DNA from: JBLHZY01 sp047631555
GTDB lineage: Bacteria; Pseudomonadota; Alphaproteobacteria; Rhodobacterales; Rhodobacteraceae
DNA length: 64,000 bases
Assembly (NCBI GenBank): GCA_047631555.1
Contig: JBLHZY010000001.1
Location: 744,001-808,000 of the forward strand
Direction: 5' to 3'
The notes beneath the pieces were generated by a model. The model was not told the DNA's origin and did no database searches. It saw only the letters and a list, made by a program, of their open reading frames with translations. The position numbers and the translations under genes are program-made. Below are positions 1-8,627 of the stretch, piece after piece; within the stretch, counting starts at the first letter, position 1; each line of letters begins with the position of its first letter.

Positions 1-975
1 CGCCGCCTTGGCCCGTACGGCCGTCAGAATATTGGTTTTATCGTCGTCCGTGACCGCAAGGATCGCATCCGCCCGATCAATGCCCGCCTCAGCCAGAAGC
101 TCGGAATTGAGCCCATCCCCATGCAGCACAATCGTGCGTTCAAGCGTATCGGCGGCCCGTTCGGCGACCTCGCGATCCTTCTCGATGATCTTGGCGCGCA
201 CCCGGACGGTCTGGCCTTCAAGCGCGCGCGCCACACCAAGCCCAACATTGCCGCCCCCAACAATCACAACACGCTCTTGTTTGCGCGATTTCTTCCCGAA
301 GATTTCGAGCATCCGCTTGAGATCATCCGTGTGGCAAAACGTATAAATCTGATCGCCGGGAAAGAGCTGATCGCCGGGCTCTGGCGCAAAAAGTTTGCCC
401 TTGCGCCGGATGCCAACAACAATCGCGCGCAGGGTTGAAAAGAGGTCCGTCAGCTGGCGCAGCGGCGTGTTGATCACCGGGCAATCGGCATCAAGCGAGA
501 TACCCACAAGCTGGGCCTGCCCATCAAGAAAGCTTTGCGTGTCAAAGGCGGCAGGCGCGGCAAGGCGGCGCAAAGCGGCCTCGGCAACTTCGCGCTCGGG
601 CGAAATAACAACATCAATCGGCATGTGATCGCGCCGGTAAAGATCGGAGTAAATCGCCGTTAGATAACTTTGGCTGCGCAGGCGCGCGATCTTGCGCGGC
701 ACCGAAAAGACCGAATGCGCGACCTGACAGGTCACCATATTGACCTCATCCGAATAGGTCGCAGCGATCACCATATCCGCGTCGCGCGCGCCCGCCCGGT
801 CCAAAACATCCGGATAGGAGGCAAAGCCAGAAACGCCTTGGACATCAAGCGTATCCGTGGCGCGGCGCACCAATTCGGGATTGTTATCAACGACCGTCAC
901 ATCGTTTTTCTCGCCCGAAAGATGGCGCGCGATTTGCCAGCCGACTTGGCCCGCGCCGCAAATGATGACCTTCAT
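1..975 (-). CDS. trkA: TrkA, NAD-binding regulatory subunit of Trk potassium uptake (3' end missing)
   Basis: Reading the minus strand from the ATG at 975 gives 325 codons that stay open to the left edge, so the C-terminus is outside the window. The protein starts with a Rossmann fold (GAGQVG at residues 7-12, acidic residue ending the second strand near residue 30) and has a second one (GGGNVG near residue 240), with a TrkA-C type segment between. This is the RCK tandem architecture of TrkA, the cytoplasmic NAD(H)-binding peripheral subunit that gates TrkH/TrkG. It lies downstream of ntrX in the same direction, the usual alphaproteobacterial order. Family length is about 458 residues, so roughly 130 are missing. 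Confidence 0.95.
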   Translation of the reverse strand, partial: MKVIICGAGQVGWQIARHLSGEKNDVTVVDNNPELVRRATDTLDVQGVSGFASYPDVLDRAGARDADMVIAATYSDEVNMVTCQVAHSVFSVPRKIARLRSQSYLTAIYSDLYRRDHMPIDVVISPEREVAEAALRRLAAPAAFDTQSFLDGQAQLVGISLDADCPVINTPLRQLTDLFSTLRAIVVGIRRKGKLFAPEPGDQLFPGDQIYTFCHTDDLKRMLEIFGKKSRKQERVVIVGGGNVGLGVARALEGQTVRVRAKIIEKDREVAERAADTLERTIVLHGDGLNSELLAEAGIDRADAILAVTDDDKTNILTAVRAKAA

Positions 976-1100
976 GTCTTCACCTCATTTAGGGACCAAA
1001 CGCATTCGATATGGCCAGGGATTGGCATGGCAGAGGACGCTTGGCACGTCAATTCTTAGGAGGGCGCGCCGGAATATTGGGGCGCGCCTGCCGGGGCGTC

Positions 1101-1125
1101 GGAGCCTCCGGCGGGGATATTTAAG
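1101..1125. repeat. Possible degenerate copy of an intergenic repeat
   Basis: The trkA-ntrX gap holds GGCGCGCC twice (1063-1070 and 1081-1088, able to pair) and then a cctccggcgg palindrome followed by ggatattt. A CG-rich dyad followed by a tattt string is, from memory, common in Rhodobacterales intergenic DNA and is related to the repeats at 43188, 46075 and 55378. It may help end ntrX transcription. The assignment is an impression from sequence likeness only. Confidence 0.3.
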
Positions 1126-1128
1126 CAA

Positions 1129-2535
1129 CTATGAAGCTGGCTCTTCTTCAACATAAGCGACCCGCCCGCCCGATTTATTGGCTGTCACCACGCCCAAGGA
1201 TTTGAGTTTGCGGTGCAAGGCCGAGCGCTCCATGCCGACAAAGGTTGCGGTGCGTGAGATATTACCGCCAAAGCGATTGATCTGGGTGAGCAGGTATTCG
1301 CGCTCAAACAATTCACGCGCTTCGCGCAGCGGCAGCGAGGCCATGGCGCCAGAGAGGACGACTTTGCCCTCTTCGCTTGGCATCTCTTCGGATTGCGGCA
1401 GATCGGCAGCGCTGATCTCATCGCCGCCATCGCCAAGGATCAGCACCCGCTCAATCACATTGCGCAACTGGCGCAGATTGCCGGGCCAATGCATCGTTTG
1501 CAGCAAAGCGATGGCATCAGCACTGAGGGCGCGCGCGGGCAGGCCTTGGGTCTCGTTGAAATGGCGAATAAAGGCCTCGGCCAGTTCGGGGATATCCTCA
1601 AGCCGGTCTTGCAAGGAGGGCACTTCGATCGGCACAACATTGAGGCGGTGATAAAGCTCTTCGCGGAAATTTCCCGCTTCAATTTCGACTTGTAGGGCTT
1701 TGTTTGTGCTGGAAATAAAGCGGATATCAACGCGGATATTGTCGCGCCCGCCAACGCGAGTAAATTGCTGATCGACCAGCACGCGCAGGATTTTTGATTG
1801 GGTGCCAAGGGGCATATCGGCGACTTCATCAAAGAACAGGATGCCATTGTTGGCTTGTTCCAGCAGGCCCGGCTCGATCCCGCGCTCGGCCGTTTCGCGC
1901 CCGAACAGAACCTCTTCCATCCGATCCGGCGCAATCGAGGCGGAATTCACCACGACAAAGGGCCCGTCCGCGCGATTTGATTGCGCATGAATATAGCGCG
2001 CCGCGACCTCTTTGCCCGAGCCGCCGCGCCCTGTCAGCATCACTCGACCATTGCTTTTGGTGACCTTTTCAAGCTGAGATTTCAGCACCTTAAAGGCCGA
2101 ACTTGATCCAACCATCTCAACGGCGGCGGTTTCACGACGCTTGAGTGCACTGTTCTCACGACGCAGGCGCGAGGTTTCCATCGCGCGGGTGATCACCACC
2201 ATCAGCTGATCAATATTGAACGGCTTCTCGATGAAATCATAAGCGCCCTGTTTGATCGCAGCCACGGCGATCTCAATATTGCCATGACCCGAGATGATCA
2301 CCACGGGAATTTCCGGCGTGTCGCGCTTAACACTTTTGAGAATATCGATCCCGTCCATCTGGCTGTCCTTGAGCCAGATATCGAGGATCATCAACGATGG
2401 AACCTCCTCGGCGATTTCTTTCATACATTCATCAGAGTTACCTGCAAGACGGGTCGTAAACCCTTCATCTTTAAGGATATCCGAGATAAGTTCGCGAATA
2501 TCGCGCTCATCATCGACGATCAGAATATCACCCAT
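1129..2535 (-). CDS. ntrX: NtrX, response regulator of the NtrYX two-component system
   Basis: A 468-residue protein with receiver domain (phosphoacceptor Asp52 in the LDIWL strand), AAA+ domain and a C-terminal Fis-type helix-turn-helix (NISRTATFVGMERSALHRKL). The start at 2535 (MGDILIVDDE) fits the receiver fold; an upstream in-frame start would add only five residues. Walker A is unusual (GRGGSGKE instead of GESGTGKE) and Walker B is ILFFDEV. The GAFTGA loop that contacts sigma-54 is absent: the sequence goes from VLFGRETAERG straight to GLLEQANNGI. NtrX controls nitrogen metabolism, respiration and envelope functions with its sensor NtrY, encoded 41 bases upstream. Confidence 0.95.
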   Translation of the reverse strand: MGDILIVDDERDIRELISDILKDEGFTTRLAGNSDECMKEIAEEVPSLMILDIWLKDSQMDGIDILKSVKRDTPEIPVVIISGHGNIEIAVAAIKQGAYDFIEKPFNIDQLMVVITRAMETSRLRRENSALKRRETAAVEMVGSSSAFKVLKSQLEKVTKSNGRVMLTGRGGSGKEVAARYIHAQSNRADGPFVVVNSASIAPDRMEEVLFGRETAERGIEPGLLEQANNGILFFDEVADMPLGTQSKILRVLVDQQFTRVGGRDNIRVDIRFISSTNKALQVEIEAGNFREELYHRLNVVPIEVPSLQDRLEDIPELAEAFIRHFNETQGLPARALSADAIALLQTMHWPGNLRQLRNVIERVLILGDGGDEISAADLPQSEEMPSEEGKVVLSGAMASLPLREARELFEREYLLTQINRFGGNISRTATFVGMERSALHRKLKSLGVVTANKSGGRVAYVEEEPAS

Positions 2536-2576
2536 GGTGGCCCCCCACATTAATCATAACGCATGCTCCTGTTCTC

Positions 2577-4838
2577 TCATTCGCGCGGCTTTCGCAAGCC
2601 CGTTTGGCCCGCGCTTGTTAACCCGCCAAGGCGCATTTCTGCACGCGCCCCGATTTGCCCCGAAGGATCAAGCGCTTCGCCATCCGTCAGGATCAACGTG
2701 CCGCCATGCTCTTCGATAATTTTCTTCACAATGGGCAGGCCGAGGCCCGTCCCCTTTTCACGCGTCGTGACATAGGGCTCAAACAGGCGCGAGCGATCTT
2801 CGGGCAGGCCGATGCCATTGTCCGTAATCGCCACCAAAACGGTGCTACCTTCAAGCGTCATTTCAACGTGAATGCGTGGTTTGTACTTTTTCGGAAGGCC
2901 ATTTTCACCAAGGCTTTCAATGGCCTCGCCTGCGTTCTTAATCAAGTTCGTAAGCGCCTGACCAATCATCGTTGGATCAAGATTGGCCATCACGGGGCCC
3001 TTGGGCAAATCAGACGTGATCTTCACACCGGTCTGCGCATTGCTCTGCAGCAAAACCGCGCCCTGAACCAGCGCCACAAGATCCTCATTGCGCCGCTCGG
3101 GCTCTGGCATGCGGGCAAACTTCGAGAACTCATCCACGATACGGCGCAAATCACCGGTCTGGCGCACGATCACATCGGTATATTGCTCAAGCGACGCGCT
3201 ATCCGCCTCGCCCAGTTTGGCCGAAAACTTGCGCTTGATCCGCTCGGCGGAAAGCTGAATGGGCGTGAGCGGGTTTTTGATCTCATGGGCGATCCGCCGC
3301 GCCACATCACCCCAAGCGGCCATACGCTGCGCCGAGACAAGATCGGTCACATCATCAAAGGCCACAACATAGCCCTCAAGCGTTCCGTCATTGGCGCGCC
3401 GCGTGGCCATTCGCACCAACAGGCTTTCCAATTTTCCATCCCGCACAACGCGGATTTCTTCTTGCGCCAGCTCGGCCTTGGTGCGGCGTAGTTGCGCAAA
3501 AAGATCAGCAAATTCAGGCACTAAACCGCCGATCAAGGCCTCAGGCGCCACCCCATCTTCAAGCACCAAAAGCCGCTCGGCCGAGCGGTTGATAAAGCTA
3601 ACGCGCCCCTGCGCATCAAGCCCAACAACCCCTGCCGTCACCGAGCCAAGCACAGAATCAAACAAGCGGCGGCGCCGATCAATCTGATCCGAACGCTCAA
3701 GCAAATCTTCGCGCTGCCCCTTCAACTGACGGGTCATCTGGTTGAAAATCCGCCCCAGCATGGCGATCTCATCGTCGCCCTCTTCCTCCAAGACATGCAC
3801 ATCAAAATCGCCCGCGCCGACCCGCTCGACCGCCGAAGTAAGCCGCCCAACTGGCCGCGCCAGCCGCTCGGCAAACCACAGGCCAAGCCAGATCGCCGCA
3901 AGGATCAGGATCACCGCAAAACCGAGATACAACAGGCCAAATTCAAACAACAACCGCCCGCGCTCGCTCTCAAGCTGGGTATAAAGGCGCACGGTCTCTT
4001 GGGTATCATCCAAAAGCGCGAGGATTTCGCCATCAACTTCGCGGCTCACATAGAGATAGCGATCGGCAAAACCGGCGATTTTAACCAAACCGCGAAACTC
4101 CGAATTGTCCCAATCCTCGATCAATATCACTTCGCCCGAGATCGCCGCGCGCAGGTGCGCCTCGGAGGGTTTTTCGTAATAAAACAGATAGCTGCGCTCG
4201 CCGCGGGCGCGAATTTCCCCAAGCCCGTCAATGACATAGGCCTCCGAGAGCCCGCGCTGCACAAGCGGCTGCCCCTCTGAGAGGATCTGGCGCAGATCGC
4301 CGTCGTCATAGATCAAAGCTTGGCGGCGCGCATCCGTCAGCAGGCTGGCCAAAAGCTTGGTATCCGTGGTCATATCCTCGCGGTGCTCTTGCTCGTAAGC
4401 CTCCGCCGCCGCCAAGGAATTGCCCACCACAAGCCGCACCCGATCCGAGAACCAGCCCTCAAGCCCGAAATTCACCGTGATGGTGGCAAAAACCGCAACA
4501 ATGACGGTCGGGATCAGCGCCAAAAGCGCAAAAACCGCCGTGAGGCGCAGGTGAAGCTGCGATCCGGCAGAGCGGGCCCGGCGCGCGGCAATCATCTGCA
4601 CCACGCGCTGCATCACCAGCGCCGCCACCACCAAAACATAGACCAAATCCGCCAGCAAAACATAGCGCAGCCCGGGCGAAGACGCGCCCTGCCCCAGCGG
4701 CCCAAGCACGGCAAATGTGGCCACAGCAAGCACCGGGCCAAGCACCACAATGCTTAACGTCAGGCCGTTTTGAAACCGGCGCATTCGGCGCAGGCGAACC
4801 AGCCTAAGCCATGTTGTAGATCGCACGTTGGCGCGCAC
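2577..4838 (-). CDS. ntrY: NtrY, membrane sensor histidine kinase
   Basis: A 753-residue protein with three hydrophobic segments in the first 120 residues, a periplasmic sensor region, a further transmembrane helix near residue 310, then HAMP, PAS (about 390-490), HisKA with the H-box RRIAHEIKNPLTPIQL, and HATPase_c with N, G1 and G2 boxes (NLIKNAGEAIE, DNGIGLP, KGTGLGLPIV). The sequence opens on a GTG at 4838; internal starts near residue 19 are possible. NtrY phosphorylates NtrX, encoded directly downstream. It follows ntrC with a 75-base gap and probably belongs to the same transcript. Confidence 0.95.
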   Translation of the reverse strand: MRANVRSTTWLRLVRLRRMRRFQNGLTLSIVVLGPVLAVATFAVLGPLGQGASSPGLRYVLLADLVYVLVVAALVMQRVVQMIAARRARSAGSQLHLRLTAVFALLALIPTVIVAVFATITVNFGLEGWFSDRVRLVVGNSLAAAEAYEQEHREDMTTDTKLLASLLTDARRQALIYDDGDLRQILSEGQPLVQRGLSEAYVIDGLGEIRARGERSYLFYYEKPSEAHLRAAISGEVILIEDWDNSEFRGLVKIAGFADRYLYVSREVDGEILALLDDTQETVRLYTQLESERGRLLFEFGLLYLGFAVILILAAIWLGLWFAERLARPVGRLTSAVERVGAGDFDVHVLEEEGDDEIAMLGRIFNQMTRQLKGQREDLLERSDQIDRRRRLFDSVLGSVTAGVVGLDAQGRVSFINRSAERLLVLEDGVAPEALIGGLVPEFADLFAQLRRTKAELAQEEIRVVRDGKLESLLVRMATRRANDGTLEGYVVAFDDVTDLVSAQRMAAWGDVARRIAHEIKNPLTPIQLSAERIKRKFSAKLGEADSASLEQYTDVIVRQTGDLRRIVDEFSKFARMPEPERRNEDLVALVQGAVLLQSNAQTGVKITSDLPKGPVMANLDPTMIGQALTNLIKNAGEAIESLGENGLPKKYKPRIHVEMTLEGSTVLVAITDNGIGLPEDRSRLFEPYVTTREKGTGLGLPIVKKIIEEHGGTLILTDGEALDPSGQIGARAEMRLGGLTSAGQTGLRKPRE

Positions 4839-4913
4839 GCGCTCACCCCTTGATACCGCTCATTTGGTGGCATTTGGGCCTGCGCCCTATTCGCCACATC
4901 TTATGTTGCGGTT

Positions 4914-6293
4914 TTACATCAATTTGCGGCGCCGTGTCACCTGAATATCAAGCTCTGTGATCTTTTTGCGCAAGGTATTGCGGTTGATCCCGAGTAAATC
5001 AGCACATTTAGCCTGATTTCCGCCCACTGCATCGAGGGCAATTTCGATCAAAGGCATCTCAACTTCGCGCAAAATCCGCTGATATAGCCCCGGAGGCGGC
5101 AAAACCCCGCCATGCAAATCGAAATATCGACGCAGGTGTTTGGCCACAGAGGCGTTCAATTTCTCGCCCCCGCCGCCGGTTTGCAGCGGCTCCATCGCGG
5201 GCTGATTCCCCAGCACCATTTCCGCCTCGGCCCGACTGATCACTTCCTCCGACGAGGTCACCATCAGGCGGCGAATGGTATTTTCAAGCTGGCGCACATT
5301 GCCCGGCCATGAATAAGCGCGCACAAGGTCCATCGCCTCTTCGGCAAAACGGCGCGCTGAAAGACCGTCGCGCTCTGAGCGGCCCAGAAAATGCTCGGCC
5401 AGAAGCGGGATATCATCGACCCGTTCGCGCAATGACGGCACATGCAGCGTCACCCCGCCCAATCGGTAGAACAGATCTTGGCGAAACGCGCCCTCCTCCA
5501 GCTGATTGGACAGATCGCTCTGCGAAGTCGCCATGATGCGCGGCGCATTGTCGGTAAAACTGTCGAGCATGCGCACGATACGGCCCTGCGCCTCTTCGTC
5601 CAGATCGCCCACCTCATCAAACAGGATCGAGCCGTTTTTCGCCCGGCTCAGGATCGTCGCGGGGCCATCCATCGTATCAAGATCGGCCGCACTGGCGACC
5701 ACAAAGGGCAGATTGCGCCGATCCGAAAAGTCATGGATCGCGCGCGCAATCAGCGATTTGCCTGTGCCGCTTTCGCCCGTGATCAGCACCGGCAGATCGG
5801 TGTTCATCACCCGCGCCACAAGCCGGTAAAGCGCCTGCATCGCCGGGGTGCGCCCCACCAGCGGCAAATCATCTTGCGAAGCGTTGTCCGCGGGGCCGCG
5901 CGCATTGCTTGGCGCCGGGGTTGCCCTGCGTTTGACCTCAAGCGCGCGATTGGCCCGTTTCATCAGATCAGGAAGGTCAAACGGCTTGGGCAGATAGTCA
6001 AAGGCTTCGGCCTCGGCGGCCTGAATGGCCGTCATGATATTGTTCTGCGCCGAGATCACAATCACCGGCAAGCCAGGGCGCAATTCGGCGATTTTCGGCA
6101 GCGCCTCAAGCCCATTTCCATCGGGCATCATCACATCAGAGATCACCAGATCGCCTTTGCCCTCCTCAACCCATCGCATCAAGGTCACCAGCGAGGATGT
6201 GGCATGCACTTTGCACCCCGCCCGCGTCAGCGCTTGGGTGAGCACCGTGCGAATGGTGCGATCGTCGTCAGCAACAAGAACTGTGCCGTCCAT
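4914..6293 (-). CDS. ntrC: NtrC, nitrogen regulation response regulator
   Basis: A 459-residue protein: receiver domain (phosphoacceptor Asp53, ISDVMMPDGNG), AAA+ domain (Walker A GESGTGKS, Walker B ILFDEVGDL) and Fis-type helix-turn-helix (GNQAKCADLLGINRNTLRKK). As in Rhodobacter capsulatus NtrC, the GAFTGA sigma-54 contact loop is missing, the chain passing from DGPATILSRAKNG to Walker B. The R. capsulatus protein is known to activate housekeeping sigma RNA polymerase instead of sigma-54 polymerase. NtrB, upstream, is its kinase. Targets usually include ammonium transport and assimilation genes, which makes the amtB at 11075 a plausible one. Confidence 0.96.
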   Translation of the reverse strand: MDGTVLVADDDRTIRTVLTQALTRAGCKVHATSSLVTLMRWVEEGKGDLVISDVMMPDGNGLEALPKIAELRPGLPVIVISAQNNIMTAIQAAEAEAFDYLPKPFDLPDLMKRANRALEVKRRATPAPSNARGPADNASQDDLPLVGRTPAMQALYRLVARVMNTDLPVLITGESGTGKSLIARAIHDFSDRRNLPFVVASAADLDTMDGPATILSRAKNGSILFDEVGDLDEEAQGRIVRMLDSFTDNAPRIMATSQSDLSNQLEEGAFRQDLFYRLGGVTLHVPSLRERVDDIPLLAEHFLGRSERDGLSARRFAEEAMDLVRAYSWPGNVRQLENTIRRLMVTSSEEVISRAEAEMVLGNQPAMEPLQTGGGGEKLNASVAKHLRRYFDLHGGVLPPPGLYQRILREVEMPLIEIALDAVGGNQAKCADLLGINRNTLRKKITELDIQVTRRRKLM

Positions 6294-6349
6294 GGGTTAT
6301 TCTCCGTCGGGTTGTTGGGAAGCGATAAGGCAACTGGTTAAAGGTAAAG

Positions 6350-7456
6350 TCATGTTAGATCAGATGGTTGCGGGGCATCTTTGGGCGCCACAGGAAGCGA
6401 GATACGAAACACGGTGCGCCCCGGGCTGCTGTCAACCGTGACCCAGCCATCATGATCCGAGATGATCTTTGAGACGAGCGCGAGGCCAAGCCCGGTTCCG
6501 TTTTCACGCCCCGAAACGAAGGGCTCGAACACATCGCCTGCAATCTCGGGCGGAAGGCCCGGACCGTCATCGATAATCTCAACTTGAAGCGGCAGCGCGC
6601 CGCCTGATCCATCCTTGCGCCGCAAACGCAGCGCCAGATCATAAAAGGTGCGGATGGTGATGGTTCCGCCCGCTTTTCCGGCCGCCTCAGAGGCGTTTTT
6701 CAGCAGATTGAGAAAGACCTGAAGCATTTGATCGCCATCAACAAATGTTGGCGGCAAGGAGGGATCGAATTCCTCGTGAATGCGCATATTGGCGGCAAAA
6801 CCAACCTTGGCCGATTTGCGCGCGCGGTCCAAAAGATCGTGAATATTAACGGCTTTGCGTTCCGGCGGGCGCAGATTGCCAAACTGTTCGACCTGCTCAA
6901 GCAGCGCCACGATGCGCTTGCTTTCGGCCACGATCAGATCGGTCATTTCCTGATCCGCAGGCGGCAATCCCATCGAGAGCAATTGCGCCGCGCCAGTGAT
7001 CCCAGCGAGCGGATTTTTGATCTCATGGGCGAGCATTTCAGCCATGCCAATCGCCGAGCGGGCCGAAGATTTGACCGAAAGCGCGCGCCCCAAACGATCC
7101 GCAATCTGGCGCGGCTCCATCAGCAGGATCACCGCCCCCGGCGTGCCCACCAGCGGCGCGATCTGCATGTTGCATTGCACCGGGGCTGCATTCCCGCCCG
7201 AGACATCGACATTATTGATAAACATCGGCGCCGTATCCCGGCGGACCCGCAAAAACGCCTCTTCAAGCGGTGCATCAATCGCGAGGCGATCAAACACAGG
7301 CTTGCCGCGCAGGGATTTCGCCGAGGCATTGAGGAATTGCTCAGCCGCCGGATTTGTCTCAACAATCATGTCGTCCGCGCCGATAATCAGCGCCGGAACA
7401 GGCAGGCTTGGCCAGATGTTTTCATTCAGCGGGGGAAGCGAATTTGCGCCGGGCAT
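6350..7456 (-). CDS. ntrB: NtrB, nitrogen-sensing histidine kinase/phosphatase
   Basis: Starting at the ATG at 7456 (MPGANSLPPL) the protein has 368 residues: an N-terminal PAS domain, HisKA with H-box LAHEIKNPLAGI, and HATPase_c (NLLKNASEAAG, DDGPGLPPE, ENGTGLGLALV). It is soluble, with no transmembrane segment. NtrB controls phosphorylation of NtrC in response to PII signal proteins. The start shares one base with the dusB stop (TAATG), so translation is coupled; a longer reading into dusB is rejected because it adds no conserved sequence. dusB-ntrB-ntrC is the classic nifR3-ntrB-ntrC order. Confidence 0.95.
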   Translation of the reverse strand: MPGANSLPPLNENIWPSLPVPALIIGADDMIVETNPAAEQFLNASAKSLRGKPVFDRLAIDAPLEEAFLRVRRDTAPMFINNVDVSGGNAAPVQCNMQIAPLVGTPGAVILLMEPRQIADRLGRALSVKSSARSAIGMAEMLAHEIKNPLAGITGAAQLLSMGLPPADQEMTDLIVAESKRIVALLEQVEQFGNLRPPERKAVNIHDLLDRARKSAKVGFAANMRIHEEFDPSLPPTFVDGDQMLQVFLNLLKNASEAAGKAGGTITIRTFYDLALRLRRKDGSGGALPLQVEIIDDGPGLPPEIAGDVFEPFVSGRENGTGLGLALVSKIISDHDGWVTVDSSPGRTVFRISLPVAPKDAPQPSDLT

Positions 7457-8436
7457 TATGCGGCCTCCTTTTGACTGGTTAAAGCGTCGGGCAACAGGGC
7501 AAGTACTTGTTTTGGCTCTGATTTCGTCAGGACTTCGCGGCGCAGATCGCGCGGCGTTGCGGCGCGATCCATATACCAACCCAGATGTTTGCGCACGACC
7601 CGCGCGCCCAGATCAGCGCCATAAAACGCCAGCGTCGCCTCGTAATGCGTGCAGGCGATCTCGGCCAATGCGGCCCCCGTTGGCGCCTCCGGCTCGGCCT
7701 GCCCTGCAAGCCCGGCAGCGATCTGCGCAAGCAGCCAAGGCGCGCCCTGAATGCCCCGCCCAACCATAACACCATCCGCCCCAGAGGCCGCCAAAGCATC
7801 GCGCGCGCGCGCCGTATTGGTGATGTCGCCATTGGCCACAACCGGGATGTTCACCGCCGCCTTTACGGCCGCAATCGCTGCCCAATCCGCTTGCCCCTTA
7901 TAGAACTGACAGCGGGTGCGCCCATGGATCGTGATCATCTGAATGCCCGCCGCTTCGGCTCGCGCCGCGAGCTCGGGCGCATTATGAAGCGCATCATCCC
8001 AACCAAGCCGGGTTTTGAGCGTCACCGGGATCGAAACCGCGCCAACCACCGCCTCGATCAACCCCAAAGCATGATCCAGATCGCGCAGCAAAGCCGAGCC
8101 GGAATAGCCATTCACAACCTTTTTCGCCGGGCAGCCCATGTTGATATCGATAATGCGCGCGCCGTCCGCTTCGACCATGCGCGCGGCTTCGGCCATCCAG
8201 CTTGCTTCGCGCCCGGCGATCTGCACCGCCGTATTGGCCACGCCAATCCCAAGCTCGGCCCGCTCGCGCGTTCCGGCCCGCGCCTGTACCATCTCTTGGC
8301 TGGCAACCATTTCAGAAACGACCAAGCCCGCGCCAAAGCCCTGCACCAGATTTCGGAACGGTAAATCGGTGATTCCGGCCATTGGCGCCAGAAAAACCGG
8401 CGTCGCAAATGTGGTATCTGCCAATTTGATAGCCAA
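7456..8436 (-). CDS. dusB: tRNA-dihydrouridine synthase DusB (NifR3)
   Basis: A 326-residue FMN-dependent TIM-barrel enzyme that reduces uridines in the tRNA D-loop. Diagnostic segments are LAPMAGITDLPFR near the N-terminus, DINMGCPAKKV with the catalytic cysteine, TIHGRTRCQFYKG, and the phosphate-binding ANGDI and MVGRGIQGAPW motifs. It is the first gene of the dusB-ntrB-ntrC-ntrY-ntrX run and was historically called nifR3 because of that linkage. The divergent gene is ispDF, with 191 bases between the two starts that must carry both promoters. Confidence 0.95.
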   Translation of the reverse strand: MAIKLADTTFATPVFLAPMAGITDLPFRNLVQGFGAGLVVSEMVASQEMVQARAGTRERAELGIGVANTAVQIAGREASWMAEAARMVEADGARIIDINMGCPAKKVVNGYSGSALLRDLDHALGLIEAVVGAVSIPVTLKTRLGWDDALHNAPELAARAEAAGIQMITIHGRTRCQFYKGQADWAAIAAVKAAVNIPVVANGDITNTARARDALAASGADGVMVGRGIQGAPWLLAQIAAGLAGQAEPEAPTGAALAEIACTHYEATLAFYGADLGARVVRKHLGWYMDRAATPRDLRREVLTKSEPKQVLALLPDALTSQKEAA

Positions 8437-8627
8437 ACGCTTAATCCTTGTGCACTTACCCTTCAGACCTAGCCGAGCGACTCGGCAGGTGCAATTGCAG
8501 CCCTACGGGAATCCGGCCCAAAAACAGCATTCGCCTAATTTTTAAGCAAAAACCCCGATGACTGCGCCGCCCATTGTCAGCAACTTGCGCAACACTTAGA
8601 CATATCAAGCAATTCAGCGGAGGCAGA

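Noticed and set aside
2655..3491. Long open readings antisense to ntrY (and similar ones opposite ntrC, ntrB, ctaA, proB and others)
   Set aside because: They are by-products of GC-rich codon use on the opposite strand: His/Arg/Gln-rich, no motifs, no ribosome sites.
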